A stretch of 40,243 bases of DNA, taken from Desulfotignum sp. Lineage in GTDB: Bacteria > Desulfobacterota > Desulfobacteria > Desulfobacterales > Desulfobacteraceae. The stretch lies in contig JAABUB010000024.1 of NCBI GenBank assembly GCA_011389575.1, positions 1 to 40,243 of the forward strand, written 5' to 3'. Made by a program: the position numbers and the translations under genes. Position 1 is the first letter of the stretch, and every line of letters starts with the position of its first letter. The notes under the pieces were generated by a model, which was given only the letters and a program-made list of their open reading frames with translations, did not search any database and had not been told where the DNA came from. Positions 22,306 through 30,795 of the stretch are shown here, piece after piece.

Positions 22306-23532
22306 ATGGCGATTAAAAACCAAATCAAACAATCACTGATCATTGCCTTCTGGTTTATGATACTGACTTTTCCCATCATGGTCATAAAAGTTAACACCAT
22401 CCAGAATACCATCGATTTCAGATGGGCAAACCTGTTATGGGTTGGTATTGTGACATTTTTTGCCTCCATGGTCTGGAACTATTTTTTACGGCGGAACGAA
22501 GCCCAGAAAAAAAAAGAGATTGACGATGACATCCCCCTGATTCACAGACTGCTGCAGAACGACCGGTTCCGCAGGCCCTTTCTGGGAGTGGTGGCAGCCT
22601 TTTTCCTGGCATACCCGTTTGTGTTTCCCATGTACCATACTTCCATCATGATATCGGCCCTGGTCTATGTCATGCTGGGGCTGGGACTCAATATCGTGGT
22701 GGGACTGGCCGGGCTGCTGGATCTGGGATATGTGGCGTTCTATGCGGTGGGGGCCTATGCCTATGCCCTTTTGAACCTGCATTTCGGGCTCAGTTTCTGG
22801 GTGGTGCTGCCCATGTCTGCGCTTCTGGGAACCCTTTTCGGGGTCATGCTCGGCTATCCGGTACTGCGGCTGAGAGGAGACTACCTGGCCATTGTGACCC
22901 TGGGATTCGGGGAGATCATCCGGATTGTACTGGAAAACTGGGATACCTTTTCCAACGGTCCCCGGGGTATTGCAGACATTCCGCCACCCACCTTCTTCGG
23001 GCACTATTTCGACCAGCATGATACCATGATATACATCTATTTTATTGTAACAGGCCTGGTACTCATGACCATTTTCTTTGTCAACCGCCTGGAGAACTCC
23101 AAAATCGGCAGGGCCTGGATCGCGCTGCGGGATGATGAGATCGCCTGCCAGGCCATGGGTATTGACAAGTTTAAAACCAAACTCACCGCCTTTGCTCTGG
23201 GGGCCACCTGGGCTGCCATGGGAGGGGTGGTGTTTGCCGCCAAGACCTCCTATATCAACCCTATGTCCTTTACCATCTGGGAATCCATCACCATTTTGTG
23301 CGTGGTGGTCATCGGGGGCATGGGATCAGCCATAGGCGTCATTGCCGGGGCACTGGTGCTGATCCTTTTACCCGAATACCTGCGGGCTGTATCTGAATAC
23401 CGTATGCTGGTCTTCGGGGCACTCCAGGTAATTGTCATGGTCTTCAAACCGGATGGACTCATCAAGAGTGTCCGCAAAGTGTATACATTTAACGTCCAGG
23501 AAAAAGCGATCCATGAACAAACCCATACTTAG
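22306..23532 (+). CDS. livM: ABC transporter permease LivM
   Basis: Second membrane subunit of the importer, 408 residues. Residues 1-60 form two extra N-terminal helices with a charged linker (RRNEAQKKKEIDDD); the conserved core starts near residue 105 with LGLNIVVGLAGLLDLGYVAF, continues with LRGDYLAIVTLGFGEIIRI and RGIADIPPP, and ends with VVIGGMGSAIGVIAGA. The ribosome-binding site is weak (AGGG 14 bases upstream), which suggests translation depends on livH. Its 3' end overlaps livG by 20 bases. Confidence 0.92.
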   Translation: MAIKNQIKQSLIIAFWFMILTFPIMVIKVNTIQNTIDFRWANLLWVGIVTFFASMVWNYFLRRNEAQKKKEIDDDIPLIHRLLQNDRFRRPFLGVVAAFFLAYPFVFPMYHTSIMISALVYVMLGLGLNIVVGLAGLLDLGYVAFYAVGAYAYALLNLHFGLSFWVVLPMSALLGTLFGVMLGYPVLRLRGDYLAIVTLGFGEIIRIVLENWDTFSNGPRGIADIPPPTFFGHYFDQHDTMIYIYFIVTGLVLMTIFFVNRLENSKIGRAWIALRDDEIACQAMGIDKFKTKLTAFALGATWAAMGGVVFAAKTSYINPMSFTIWESITILCVVVIGGMGSAIGVIAGALVLILLPEYLRAVSEYRMLVFGALQVIVMVFKPDGLIKSVRKVYTFNVQEKAIHEQTHT

Positions 23533-24307
23533 CGTTAAAAATCTCACCATGAACTTCGGGGGTCTCAAAGCCCTTGATGATGTGAGCATCGCCATTGAAA
23601 AAGGGCAGATTGCAGCACTCATCGGTCCAAACGGCGCTGGAAAAACCACGTTTTTCAACTGCATCACCGGTATTTACGAACCCACAAAAGGGGTTGTGGA
23701 AATTACCCCGCCCGGCAAAAACACCCAGAGCCTTCGGGGACTCAAACCCAATTATGTTACGGAACGGGGCATTGCCAGAACCTTTCAGAATATACGGCTG
23801 TTTCACGGCATGACAGTGCTGGAAAATGTGATGATCGGCCGTCACTGCCGGCTGTCTTCGGGCATCATCAAGGCTATGCTGCAGCCCCCCAGCCAGAAGA
23901 ATGAAGAACAAAAAGCCGTTACAGACAGTTATGAAATTCTGGAAAAGATCGGTCTGGCAAAATATGTGAACGACATGGCAGTCAACCTGCCCTATGGGGC
24001 CCAGAGACGTCTGGAGATCGCCAGGGCCCTTGCCACGGATCCTTTTTTACTGCTGCTGGATGAACCTGCCGCCGGCATGAATCCCCAGGAAACAAAGGAG
24101 CTGGATGATCTGATCCTCTGGCTGCGGGATAATGAGAACCTGACCATCCTGCTCATTGAACATGACATGAAACTGGTCATGAGCCTTTCCGACTGGATCC
24201 ATGTGGTGGATTACGGCAAAAAAATTGCCGAAGGCACACCTGAGGATATCAAAGCCAATTCCGATGTTATCAAAGCCTACCTGGGAGAAGACTCAGACGA
24301 TGCTTAA
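23513..24307 (+). CDS. livG: ABC transporter ATPase LivG
   Basis: Cytoplasmic ATP-binding subunit, 264 residues. It carries the Walker A GPNGAGKTT, the Q-loop FQNIRLF, a signature region LPYGAQRRLEIARALAT (the usual LSGGQ replaced by YGAQR, normal for LivG), Walker B LLLLDEPAAGMNP and the H-loop LIEHDM. I take the ATG at 23513 (MNKPILSVKNLTM), 20 bases inside the livM 3' end, because homology starts there and AGG precedes it; the frame is open further upstream but antisense-like. Its end overlaps livF by 8 bases. Confidence 0.94.
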   Translation: MNKPILSVKNLTMNFGGLKALDDVSIAIEKGQIAALIGPNGAGKTTFFNCITGIYEPTKGVVEITPPGKNTQSLRGLKPNYVTERGIARTFQNIRLFHGMTVLENVMIGRHCRLSSGIIKAMLQPPSQKNEEQKAVTDSYEILEKIGLAKYVNDMAVNLPYGAQRRLEIARALATDPFLLLLDEPAAGMNPQETKELDDLILWLRDNENLTILLIEHDMKLVMSLSDWIHVVDYGKKIAEGTPEDIKANSDVIKAYLGEDSDDA

Positions 24308-25007
24308 ACTCACCGACGTACACACCTATTACGGAAATATACATGCCCTCAAGGGAATTGACATTGCAGTGGAAGAAGGAGAGGTCATTTCTCTTATCGG
24401 CGCCAACGGGGCCGGCAAATCCACCACCCTGATGACCACCTGCGGCATCGTGCCGGCCAAAAAAGGCAGTATTGAATTCAACGGGGAAGACATCACCTAT
24501 ATGCCCCCGGATGAGATCGTGAAAAAAGGTATTTGCCAGGTGCCGGAAGGACGAAGGATATTTCCCTACCTCACGGTTGCCGAAAACCTGGATATGGGGG
24601 CGTTTTTGCGTAATGACACGGAAAAGATCAAACAGGATCTGGACTATGTGTATGCGTTGTTCCCCATCCTGGCCAACCGGAAAAACCAGGCCGGAGGCAC
24701 CTTAAGCGGCGGAGAGCAGCAGATGCTGGCCATATCCCGGGCTATCATGTCCCGGCCCAAGGTGCTGCTGCTGGATGAGCCCTCCCTGGGGCTGGCCCCC
24801 ATTGTTGTAAAACAGATTTTCAAGATTATCGGAAAAATCAACCAGGAAAACAAAACCACTATTTTTATTGTGGAGCAGAACGCCAATCTGGCCCTGAAAG
24901 CTGCCCACCGGGGGTATGTCATGGAAACCGGAAAAATAACCATGACAGACACCGGCGCAAATCTGCTCAGCAATGAAGATATTAAAAAGGCCTATCTGGG
25001 GATATAG
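24300..25007 (+). CDS. livF: ABC transporter ATPase LivF
   Basis: Second ATP-binding subunit, 235 residues, from the ATG at 24300 that overlaps the end of livG. It shows Walker A GANGAGKST, Q-loop CQVPEGRRIFPYLT, signature LSGGEQQMLAISRAIM, Walker B LLLDEPSLGLAP and H-loop FIVEQNA, all as in LivF. Last gene of livKHMGF. A small hairpin AGATC-ACA-GATCT followed by T5 (25014-25031) just after the stop could end the operon, although its 5-bp stem is weak; it overlaps the 3' end of the convergent acetyltransferase gene. Confidence 0.94.
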   Translation: MLKLTDVHTYYGNIHALKGIDIAVEEGEVISLIGANGAGKSTTLMTTCGIVPAKKGSIEFNGEDITYMPPDEIVKKGICQVPEGRRIFPYLTVAENLDMGAFLRNDTEKIKQDLDYVYALFPILANRKNQAGGTLSGGEQQMLAISRAIMSRPKVLLLDEPSLGLAPIVVKQIFKIIGKINQENKTTIFIVEQNANLALKAAHRGYVMETGKITMTDTGANLLSNEDIKKAYLGI

Positions 25008-25016
25008 TCTTGCAGA

Positions 25017-25454
25017 TCACAGATCTTTTTTCAGGTTGATAAATTCACTGCGTTTAAATCCGAGTTTCTTGAAAAAGGACAGTACATCAATGGAATCCCA
25101 CATCACCGATGAATAGATGGATTTTACACCTTTTTCCTTGTAAATATCACAGATCCGGTTGGCAAGTTTCAGACCCAGTCCCTGGCCCATATAATCGGGG
25201 TGCACGCCAATGGCCATTATCCATGCACTTTTGCGAATGCCGAATCCTGCATACAGGGTAGTGGAAATCATATACCCCACCACTTTATTATTTACTTCCG
25301 CCACCAAACTGGTTGTACCGTTCCCATCGGAGACATGCTGTTTCACCAGTTTCGAAAAATCAACATTGGCATCTTGCTGGGAAATGGCGGCCCGTATATC
25401 TTCTATTGCCTGGGCATCTTCCAGGCGAATTTCTCTGATGATAAGTTCTTCCAC
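25017..25454 (-). CDS. GNAT family N-acetyltransferase
   Basis: About 145 residues with the acetyl-CoA binding motif A in IGVHPDYMGQGLGLKLANRI (Q-x2-G-x-G) and the C-terminal WDSIDVLSFFKKLGFKRSEF typical of GNAT enzymes. The acceptor (small amine or protein) cannot be told. Start set at GTG 25454 because GGAGGG lies 5 bases upstream; a TTG at 25475 would add 7 residues. Located directly after the DUF2080 gene on the same strand, 13 bases apart, so probably co-transcribed. This reading gives MEELIIREIRLEDAQ as N-terminus, which fits the first strand of the fold. Confidence 0.82.
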   Translation of the reverse strand: MEELIIREIRLEDAQAIEDIRAAISQQDANVDFSKLVKQHVSDGNGTTSLVAEVNNKVVGYMISTTLYAGFGIRKSAWIMAIGVHPDYMGQGLGLKLANRICDIYKEKGVKSIYSSVMWDSIDVLSFFKKLGFKRSEFINLKKDL

Positions 25455-25467
25455 AGAACCCTCCCTG

Positions 25468-25662
25468 TTATTCAACTTTTATGATTTTTACTGTGTGACC
25501 AACCCAGTTGGGCGGAAGGTAAATCCTGCCGCTGTTGCCCGAGGATTTCACCTCTTTTTCAATCATTTCTTCCCCGTATACTTCAAATTTCACCCTGGCC
25601 TGTGGAGCAGACTTTTTGTCTGAAGATTCCAGAATGGTATCTGTTTTACCTTTATCAGCCAT
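25468..25662 (-). CDS. DUF2080 family small protein (often transposon-associated)
   Basis: A 64-residue protein. The C-terminal half VKFEVYGEEMIEKEVKSSGN, followed by SGRIYLPPNWVGHTVKIIKVE, matches the DUF2080 pattern (GNSGR-YLP--W-G--V), an AbrB-like beta-barrel signature seen in proteins annotated as transposon-encoded, mostly in archaea and some bacteria. The first 20 residues are polar and disordered. Start at ATG 25662 with TAGGAC 6 bases ahead. No transposase is visible nearby, but the 97-bp repeat copy 2 begins 17 bases upstream. A role as a small DNA-binding antitoxin-like regulator is conceivable but unproven. Confidence 0.72.
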   Translation of the reverse strand: MADKGKTDTILESSDKKSAPQARVKFEVYGEEMIEKEVKSSGNSGRIYLPPNWVGHTVKIIKVE

Positions 25663-25679
25663 ATATAGTCCTAATTTAG

Positions 25680-25776
25680 AATAACACCCATGTCCTGGCG
25701 GGCACAACAAAATATGAAAGCTTTTAGCTGTTAGGTGTTAGCTTTTAGTTGAAAGCTGACGGCTTTCATATAAACC
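25680..25776. repeat. 97-bp intergenic repeat, copy 2
   Basis: Same length and orientation as the copy at 13161-13257 (79 of 97 positions identical). Its centre contains GCTTTTAGCTGTTAGGTGTTAGCTTTTAG, given here as heptamer-like units GCTTTTA/GTTAG, inside the inverted repeat ATATGAAAGC/GCTTTCATAT. It occupies the promoter region of the DUF2080 gene. The rest of the gap to 25914 is AT-rich with nothing recognisable. Confidence 0.72.
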
Positions 25777-25914
25777 AAAAAAATCTTGTGCCTGCTTTGT
25801 ACGATCATCAATGTATGCGCCATTTCTGTATACATATATCTATTTTATAGCGACATTATATCCTTTGACAGATTTTTTCAACTCCAAAATGTGGAATGCT
25901 GCTTGAAAAACACA

Positions 25915-25949
25915 CAGGCAGGGCAGTCTTCTGAAGACTGCCCTGCCTG
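25915..25949 (-). terminator. rho-independent terminator of the pad operon
   Basis: A perfect 17-bp stem with a one-base nominal centre (25915-25931 with 25933-25949), very GC-rich, followed on the minus strand by TGTGTTTTTC. It stands 31 bases after the padD stop and ends the operon that starts at 33275. Confidence 0.88.
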
Positions 25950-25980
25950 GTAAAGAGGACTTGTAATTAATTTCAAATTA

Positions 25981-26886
25981 TCAAATCAAGGGGTTATACA
26001 CAGCACTTTTCATTATCAGATACCGGATGGCCAAATCTCCTGCACATACCGAAGCCAGGCGCAGAAAGATCAGAAACCCGTTGGTATTGCCCCCCCACAT
26101 GATCAAGGTGAAAACCAGGGGTACCAGAATGGCCAGCACACCCACCCCGATATAGGTGATCCGCTTCAGATCGCCCTCCAGCATTTTCCGGATGGAGGCT
26201 TTGGCAGCCTCGCTGGAGTGCCAGGTCCCCCATGCATACAGAAGGATACACAGAAAATAGATCAGAAAAAAAGTTGCTGCCCAGACTTCCATGCCCGAGG
26301 CAACCGCTGCCTTATCGGACAGGGCAAACATGAACTGCAGCAGCTGGTGACCAACCCAGATCCCTGAAATAATGGACAACGGCAGCACAATAGTGGAATT
26401 CCATGCCGGCAGGGCCCGAATCACGTTCATGGTGGCAAACCCGTGTGAAATGATCAACAGACACAAAACGCCCATAATAAAATTAAATACCATGTTAAAA
26501 CCGCCGGGGGTGATTATCTGCAAGAAACCCAGGACGGCAAAAACGCCGATAATCCAGATTCCCCGTGACAATTCCGAAGTATTGGGCTTCATGATCATAC
26601 GCCAGGCCCGTTTGGGGTTGCCCAGATACAGCATGTGGATCAACCCTCCCAGCACCAGGGTGATGAGCCATCCCAGAACAATCCCGGGCCGGAAACTGTA
26701 GAACAGGGACATGAAATACAGGCCGGCCCCGATCTCGGAAAAAAAGAAGGCCAGCCACAGGAAAATACCTTTGTCATCGATCCACTGCCGCTGTCGGGTG
26801 GGGCTGATCATCCACTCATAGGGCTTGATCCCGGAGCCGTCAGACGGAAACATGGTTTCAACTAAGTCTTGGTGTTTATCGTTCAT
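25981..26886 (-). CDS. padD: phenylacetyl-CoA:acceptor oxidoreductase, NrfD-like membrane subunit
   Basis: A 301-residue integral membrane protein of the NrfD/PsrC/DmsC class with about eight helices, for example GIFLWLAFFFSEIGAGLYF and GWLITLVLGGLIHMLYLGNP. It would anchor the PadBC complex to the inner membrane and pass electrons between it and the quinone pool. The size (about 33 kDa) fits the smallest hydrophobic subunit of the Thauera aromatica enzyme. It follows padB by 17 bases and is the last gene before a strong terminator. Taken alone it could belong to any CISM oxidoreductase; the pad name comes from the operon. Confidence 0.75.
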   Translation of the reverse strand: MNDKHQDLVETMFPSDGSGIKPYEWMISPTRQRQWIDDKGIFLWLAFFFSEIGAGLYFMSLFYSFRPGIVLGWLITLVLGGLIHMLYLGNPKRAWRMIMKPNTSELSRGIWIIGVFAVLGFLQIITPGGFNMVFNFIMGVLCLLIISHGFATMNVIRALPAWNSTIVLPLSIISGIWVGHQLLQFMFALSDKAAVASGMEVWAATFFLIYFLCILLYAWGTWHSSEAAKASIRKMLEGDLKRITYIGVGVLAILVPLVFTLIMWGGNTNGFLIFLRLASVCAGDLAIRYLIMKSAVYNPLI

Positions 26887-26903
26887 GGTGTCACCCTCCT
26901 GTT

Positions 26904-29519
26904 TTAGGCTTTGTATATCTTGACGGCAACCGCGGTTTCCATGTTACCGGCAACCGGGTCGAAATATTTGAGTTTTGACGGCAGCAGCTTGCAGAAATTG
27001 GCCCCCTTGCCCTTGGCAATGGGCCGTCCATCCGCCCACAGGCCGCCCTGGCCGGCGATACCGATCACCTTGGGGCTCTGGGCTTCCATGGTCTTGACAA
27101 TTCCTTTTTCCTTGACCCCGTATTTGTTCTCGATCCAGATAATATCCCCGTCTTTGAATCCTTTTTCCTTTGCCATGGTAGTGTTCAAGGTGATGGTGAA
27201 GGTATAGGGACACATCTGGGAGACTTCATCCACATATGGATTCTGGAAGGTGGTATTGTTGGTGTGCAAAATATCTCTATAGGAGAAAGCCAGCAGGTCA
27301 AACTCATTGTCCAGATCCTTGTGGGATTCCGGCCAGAACCAGCTGGGCAGCGGGGTATACTGATCCATATCCATCTCAAGTTTTTTGTAATCGAAATCGG
27401 TTTCCTCGAAGATCTTTTCCAGGGCCCGCCGGTCATGGATCAGGTATTCCATGTAGACCGGGCATCTGGAGTCGATCTCCCACCGCCAGTAGACATCTTC
27501 GATGGGTTTGTGCCAGGTGGCATACCCCTGTTCTTCGATTTTTTCCTTGTCAGGACCATACACCCATTTGAGAACCCGTTCGCCGATCTGTTTCCAGTCC
27601 AGTACCTCACCGGGCTTGATCTGCAGTTCCGGATCCTCGATTCCGTAATAATCATTGAGCTTGGCGTTGAATTTGTCCAGCACGCCCACCCGGTTGGCCA
27701 CATCAATGTAGACATCCATAAAGAATCTGGATTCACCGATGGGTTTGGCTACCGGTTTCTGCAGGTGTACGTACCAGTCTTCATAAGAGGGGGAACCGGA
27801 AAAGAAAAACGCATCGATCTCGGAAGACCAGCAGTCTTTTTCCAGATAGGAGACATCCGGCAGAATCAGGTCACCGATGGCCTGGTCGGTCTCGTTAACC
27901 CACAAATCCATCTGCACCACAAAACAGTCCTTGAAGTTCTTCACTGCCGTATCCCAGTCAGAATTGCTGATCACAAAATTGGCGGAGATACCGAAGATCA
28001 TCTCCGGTTTGGACTTCATGCCCAGTTTTTCATGAATGTAATCCACCTCTTCCACATAGGGGATATGGGACAGGGTGCAGTGGGTCCACACATCCACACA
28101 TCCCATGTTGGTGGCGGGATAGCTGGGGGCATGAACCGGCCATGGATCGTGGGAGTAGAAAACCGAGGGCACGATCACCCCGTCGGTGCCCACGGAACAG
28201 GTCTGTTCATAATGCCCGCCCGGATAGGCCCGGCGGATGGCCGGCCATCCCAGGGTGCCGCCGGGAACGTCTTCAGCCCCCACCAGCTGGCTCATCAGGT
28301 CAATGGCCGCCACCTGGTGAATCCCGTTCGTATGGCCCTGGGATCCCCTGAAGGTGACCGAAGATACCGGCCGGTAGGGAAAGGTTTTGCCTTCAATGGT
28401 GATGGTGGAGCCGATCTGGGCGTTGTCCACCCAGCCCTTGGCCACTTCCAGGATCTTGGCGGCCGGCACGGTGGATATGTCAGCAGCCCATTCCACAGTA
28501 AACTGTTTCAGGTGTTCCTTGAACGGCACAAAACAGGGACGGACCTTTTCTCCGTTGTATTCGTATTCGCCGTCCAGGGCCAGATCCTCCCAGGCAGCCG
28601 AGGTGTCGTCATATTCTTTCACCTTGCCGTCTCTGGTATCATACACCATCGGTTTGTCGCTTTTTTCATGGCGCAGGTAGGTGCCGTCATCTTTGATCAG
28701 GTACACAAAATTGGTTTTGGCCTTCAGATACAGCTCATCCATCTCTTTTCTGATGTTCACGATGTAATTGGCAATGGCAAGCCCCACAGCCGTATCCGTG
28801 CCCGGCAGGATGGCCAGCCACTCCGTGGCCTTGCCCCCGGCAAAGTTGCCCATGGGATCAAACACGATTTCTTTGATGCCCCGGCGGATAGCATCTGCCC
28901 GCAGCCTTGCATTGGTCATGGCAGAGTGTCCGGAACCGGTGCCCTTGCTGGAGCCCCATTTCAACACATATTTGGTGTACCGCCAGTCCGGCGCAATGGA
29001 CCAGGCCCCGTGAATCAGGCCCCCCAGCATGTGGCAGGCGTTGCCGCAGTGCAGGCTGCCCCCGCCGATAATGAAGTTGCCGTTGTTTTTAACCCCGTAA
29101 GCCTGGGCATAAAAATAGGGATGGTTGTGGGGACCGTCGGATGCCCGCATGGTCTGGTTGGTAAACAGGATTTTGTTGGGATCATCCTCCATGATTTTTT
29201 TCATCTTGGTGGAAATGATATCCAGGGCCTCATCCCATTCAATCTCTTTCCATTTGGGGTCCACGCCGATCCCTTTTTCCGGATTGGTTCTGAGCAGGGG
29301 TTTTTTAATGCGGTTGGGGTCATGGTAGTACATCAGACCTGCCGCGCCTTTGCCGCACAGACCGGCACCGGTGCCGCCCATGGTGGATTCCTTGATGCCC
29401 TCGATTTTTACCGGCACCCCGTTCACCACCCGGACCTTTGCACCACAGCCGCAATAGCATACGCCACAGGTGGTATTTACCCATTTGTCTTCCCAAATTT
29501 CATCTGTCTTATAGGTCAT
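26904..29519 (-). CDS. padB: phenylacetyl-CoA:acceptor oxidoreductase, molybdopterin catalytic subunit
   Basis: Predicted to oxidise phenylacetyl-CoA at the alpha carbon to phenylglyoxylate (as CoA ester or free acid) in anaerobic phenylalanine/phenylacetate breakdown. The 871 residues of DMSO-reductase type start with a [4Fe-4S] motif Cys18-x2-Cys21-x3-Cys25 ... Cys55 (TTCGVCYCGCG, AGLCGKG), then GGGSLHCGNACHMLG (Cys158/Cys162, one a likely Mo ligand) and molybdopterin-binding segments such as WGSSKGTGSGHSA. There is no Tat signal, so it acts in the cytoplasm, as a CoA substrate demands; exported polysulfide/thiosulfate reductases have one. The 97 kDa size fits PadB. The neighbouring phenylglyoxylate oxidoreductase genes support the call. 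Confidence 0.78.
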   Translation of the reverse strand: MTYKTDEIWEDKWVNTTCGVCYCGCGAKVRVVNGVPVKIEGIKESTMGGTGAGLCGKGAAGLMYYHDPNRIKKPLLRTNPEKGIGVDPKWKEIEWDEALDIISTKMKKIMEDDPNKILFTNQTMRASDGPHNHPYFYAQAYGVKNNGNFIIGGGSLHCGNACHMLGGLIHGAWSIAPDWRYTKYVLKWGSSKGTGSGHSAMTNARLRADAIRRGIKEIVFDPMGNFAGGKATEWLAILPGTDTAVGLAIANYIVNIRKEMDELYLKAKTNFVYLIKDDGTYLRHEKSDKPMVYDTRDGKVKEYDDTSAAWEDLALDGEYEYNGEKVRPCFVPFKEHLKQFTVEWAADISTVPAAKILEVAKGWVDNAQIGSTITIEGKTFPYRPVSSVTFRGSQGHTNGIHQVAAIDLMSQLVGAEDVPGGTLGWPAIRRAYPGGHYEQTCSVGTDGVIVPSVFYSHDPWPVHAPSYPATNMGCVDVWTHCTLSHIPYVEEVDYIHEKLGMKSKPEMIFGISANFVISNSDWDTAVKNFKDCFVVQMDLWVNETDQAIGDLILPDVSYLEKDCWSSEIDAFFFSGSPSYEDWYVHLQKPVAKPIGESRFFMDVYIDVANRVGVLDKFNAKLNDYYGIEDPELQIKPGEVLDWKQIGERVLKWVYGPDKEKIEEQGYATWHKPIEDVYWRWEIDSRCPVYMEYLIHDRRALEKIFEETDFDYKKLEMDMDQYTPLPSWFWPESHKDLDNEFDLLAFSYRDILHTNNTTFQNPYVDEVSQMCPYTFTITLNTTMAKEKGFKDGDIIWIENKYGVKEKGIVKTMEAQSPKVIGIAGQGGLWADGRPIAKGKGANFCKLLPSKLKYFDPVAGNMETAVAVKIYKA

Positions 29520-29531
29520 AACGCCTCCTGT

Positions 29532-30188
29532 TTAATCAATGTAATAAACGGCCGGTTCCGTGCCGAATTCTTTTCTGAGCTGTTTGCCTTTTTTCTCCAT
29601 GATCATCCGGTTGATCTCACTGTTGGGATCATCCAGGTCTCCGAAGACCCGGGCGTTCACCGGACAGATATTGACGCAGGCGGGGGTGGCATCTTCATCT
29701 TTCCCCGGGGTCAGGCCTTTTTTCATACCGTCTTCCAGCCGTTCCGTACAAAAATTGCACTTGACCACGGTACCCAGCTTAAATGGGTAGAGTTTTTCCC
29801 CGATAATTTCCATCTCGGTTTTGCCCTGGCCGGGAAAGTATTCCCGCTCTTTCACTTTTTCGTCATAATAGGTTCTCTGCTGGTATGGGCACGATACCAT
29901 ACAGGCCCGGCACCCCACACATTTTTCATCATCAATGGCCACAATCCCGTCTTCTCTGACATAAGTGGCGCCGGTGGGACAGGCTTCCACACAGGCGGCA
30001 TCGGAACAGTGGTTGCACAGAATCGGATATATCAGCTTGGAAGAAGTGGGAAATTTTCCGCTTTCTCCGATCAGTACCCGGTTAAAGAATACACCGGGAG
30101 GCAGAAAATGCTCTTCCTTGCATGCAATGGTGCATCCCCAGCAGGCAATACACCGCTTTACGTCGATTACCATTCCCCATCTAGGCAT
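29532..30188 (-). CDS. padC: phenylacetyl-CoA:acceptor oxidoreductase, four-cluster iron-sulfur subunit
   Basis: An electron-transfer subunit of 218 residues of the DmsB/PhsB type. Four cysteine groups are visible: CIACWGCTIAC (13-23), CNHCSDAACVEACP, CVGCRACMVSCP and CNFC with CVNICP near residues 160-190, enough for four [4Fe-4S] clusters that wire PadB to PadD. No signal peptide, in line with a cytoplasm-facing complex. AAGGAG lies 6 bases before the ATG, and padB follows after 12 bases. The 56-base gap to padE upstream has no terminator, so it remains in the pad transcript. Confidence 0.8.
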   Translation of the reverse strand: MPRWGMVIDVKRCIACWGCTIACKEEHFLPPGVFFNRVLIGESGKFPTSSKLIYPILCNHCSDAACVEACPTGATYVREDGIVAIDDEKCVGCRACMVSCPYQQRTYYDEKVKEREYFPGQGKTEMEIIGEKLYPFKLGTVVKCNFCTERLEDGMKKGLTPGKDEDATPACVNICPVNARVFGDLDDPNSEINRMIMEKKGKQLRKEFGTEPAVYYID

Positions 30189-30243
30189 AACAGCTCCTTC
30201 TTATCTTATTACGTTATCCTTATATTGACCCTGGTACAATGCA

Positions 30244-30795
30244 CTATAGATCAATCATCTGCACTTGTTCAAACCCTCTTTGCGCACAGATTTCATTGGC
30301 TGCCAGTTTTTTACCGGAAAAATAATCTGCCAGGGCCTCCACCACGGGTGCGATGTCCAGCAGCCCGGACATTTTTGCAAACGCCCCCACCACAACCGTA
30401 TTGGGGATGGGCAGCCCGATTTCTTCCATGGCAATGCCGTTGGCATCAACCACTGCCAGTTTTCTCAAATTTTCATGGCGGACATCGTCGGTATTTTTTT
30501 TGTCGTTGAGCAGCATCATGCCGCCGGGCAGCAGTCCGGCAAACACATTGGCCGCTTTTTTCTGGGACGGGTCCAGCACCACCAGAATGTTGGGATTGTA
30601 AATCTGGGTCTTTTCCCGCACCGGTTTGTCTGAAAACCGGCCGAATGCCGTCACCGGTGCCCCCCGGCGCTCAAATCCGAACATGGGAAAGCTGGCGCCG
30701 TACTGCCCGGTTCTGGCAAATGCATTGGCCAGAATCTTGGAGGTGGTCACCACCCCCTGTCCTCCCCTGCCATGAAATCTGACTTCACTCATCAT
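30244..30795 (-). CDS. padE: phenylglyoxylate:acceptor oxidoreductase, gamma subunit
   Basis: 183 residues of the pyruvate/ketoisovalerate:ferredoxin oxidoreductase gamma family. The N-terminus VRFHGRGGQGVVTTSKILAN is diagnostic, followed by GASFPMFGFERRGAPVTAF and NILVVLDPS. It binds the CoA side of the active site in this enzyme class. The size fits the 24 kDa PadE subunit of Azoarcus evansii. Start at the first of two tandem ATGs (30795), 7 bases after AAGGAG; it overlaps the padI stop. Substrate specificity is inferred from operon context with padBCD. Confidence 0.82.
   Translation of the reverse strand: MMSEVRFHGRGGQGVVTTSKILANAFARTGQYGASFPMFGFERRGAPVTAFGRFSDKPVREKTQIYNPNILVVLDPSQKKAANVFAGLLPGGMMLLNDKKNTDDVRHENLRKLAVVDANGIAMEEIGLPIPNTVVVGAFAKMSGLLDIAPVVEALADYFSGKKLAANEICAQRGFEQVQMIDL

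Noticed and set aside
25981-30188. Polysulfide, thiosulfate or arsenate reductase instead of PadBCD
   Set aside because: Those catalytic subunits normally carry a Tat signal and work outside the cytoplasmic membrane; here none is present, and the operon also encodes a 2-oxoacid oxidoreductase as in the phenylacetate pathway.
27264-30509. Very long plus-strand open frame of about 1080 codons
   Set aside because: It lies antisense to padB, padC and part of padE, which have clear domains, starts and ribosome-binding sites. Its translation shows no family pattern and results from codon bias of the opposite strand.
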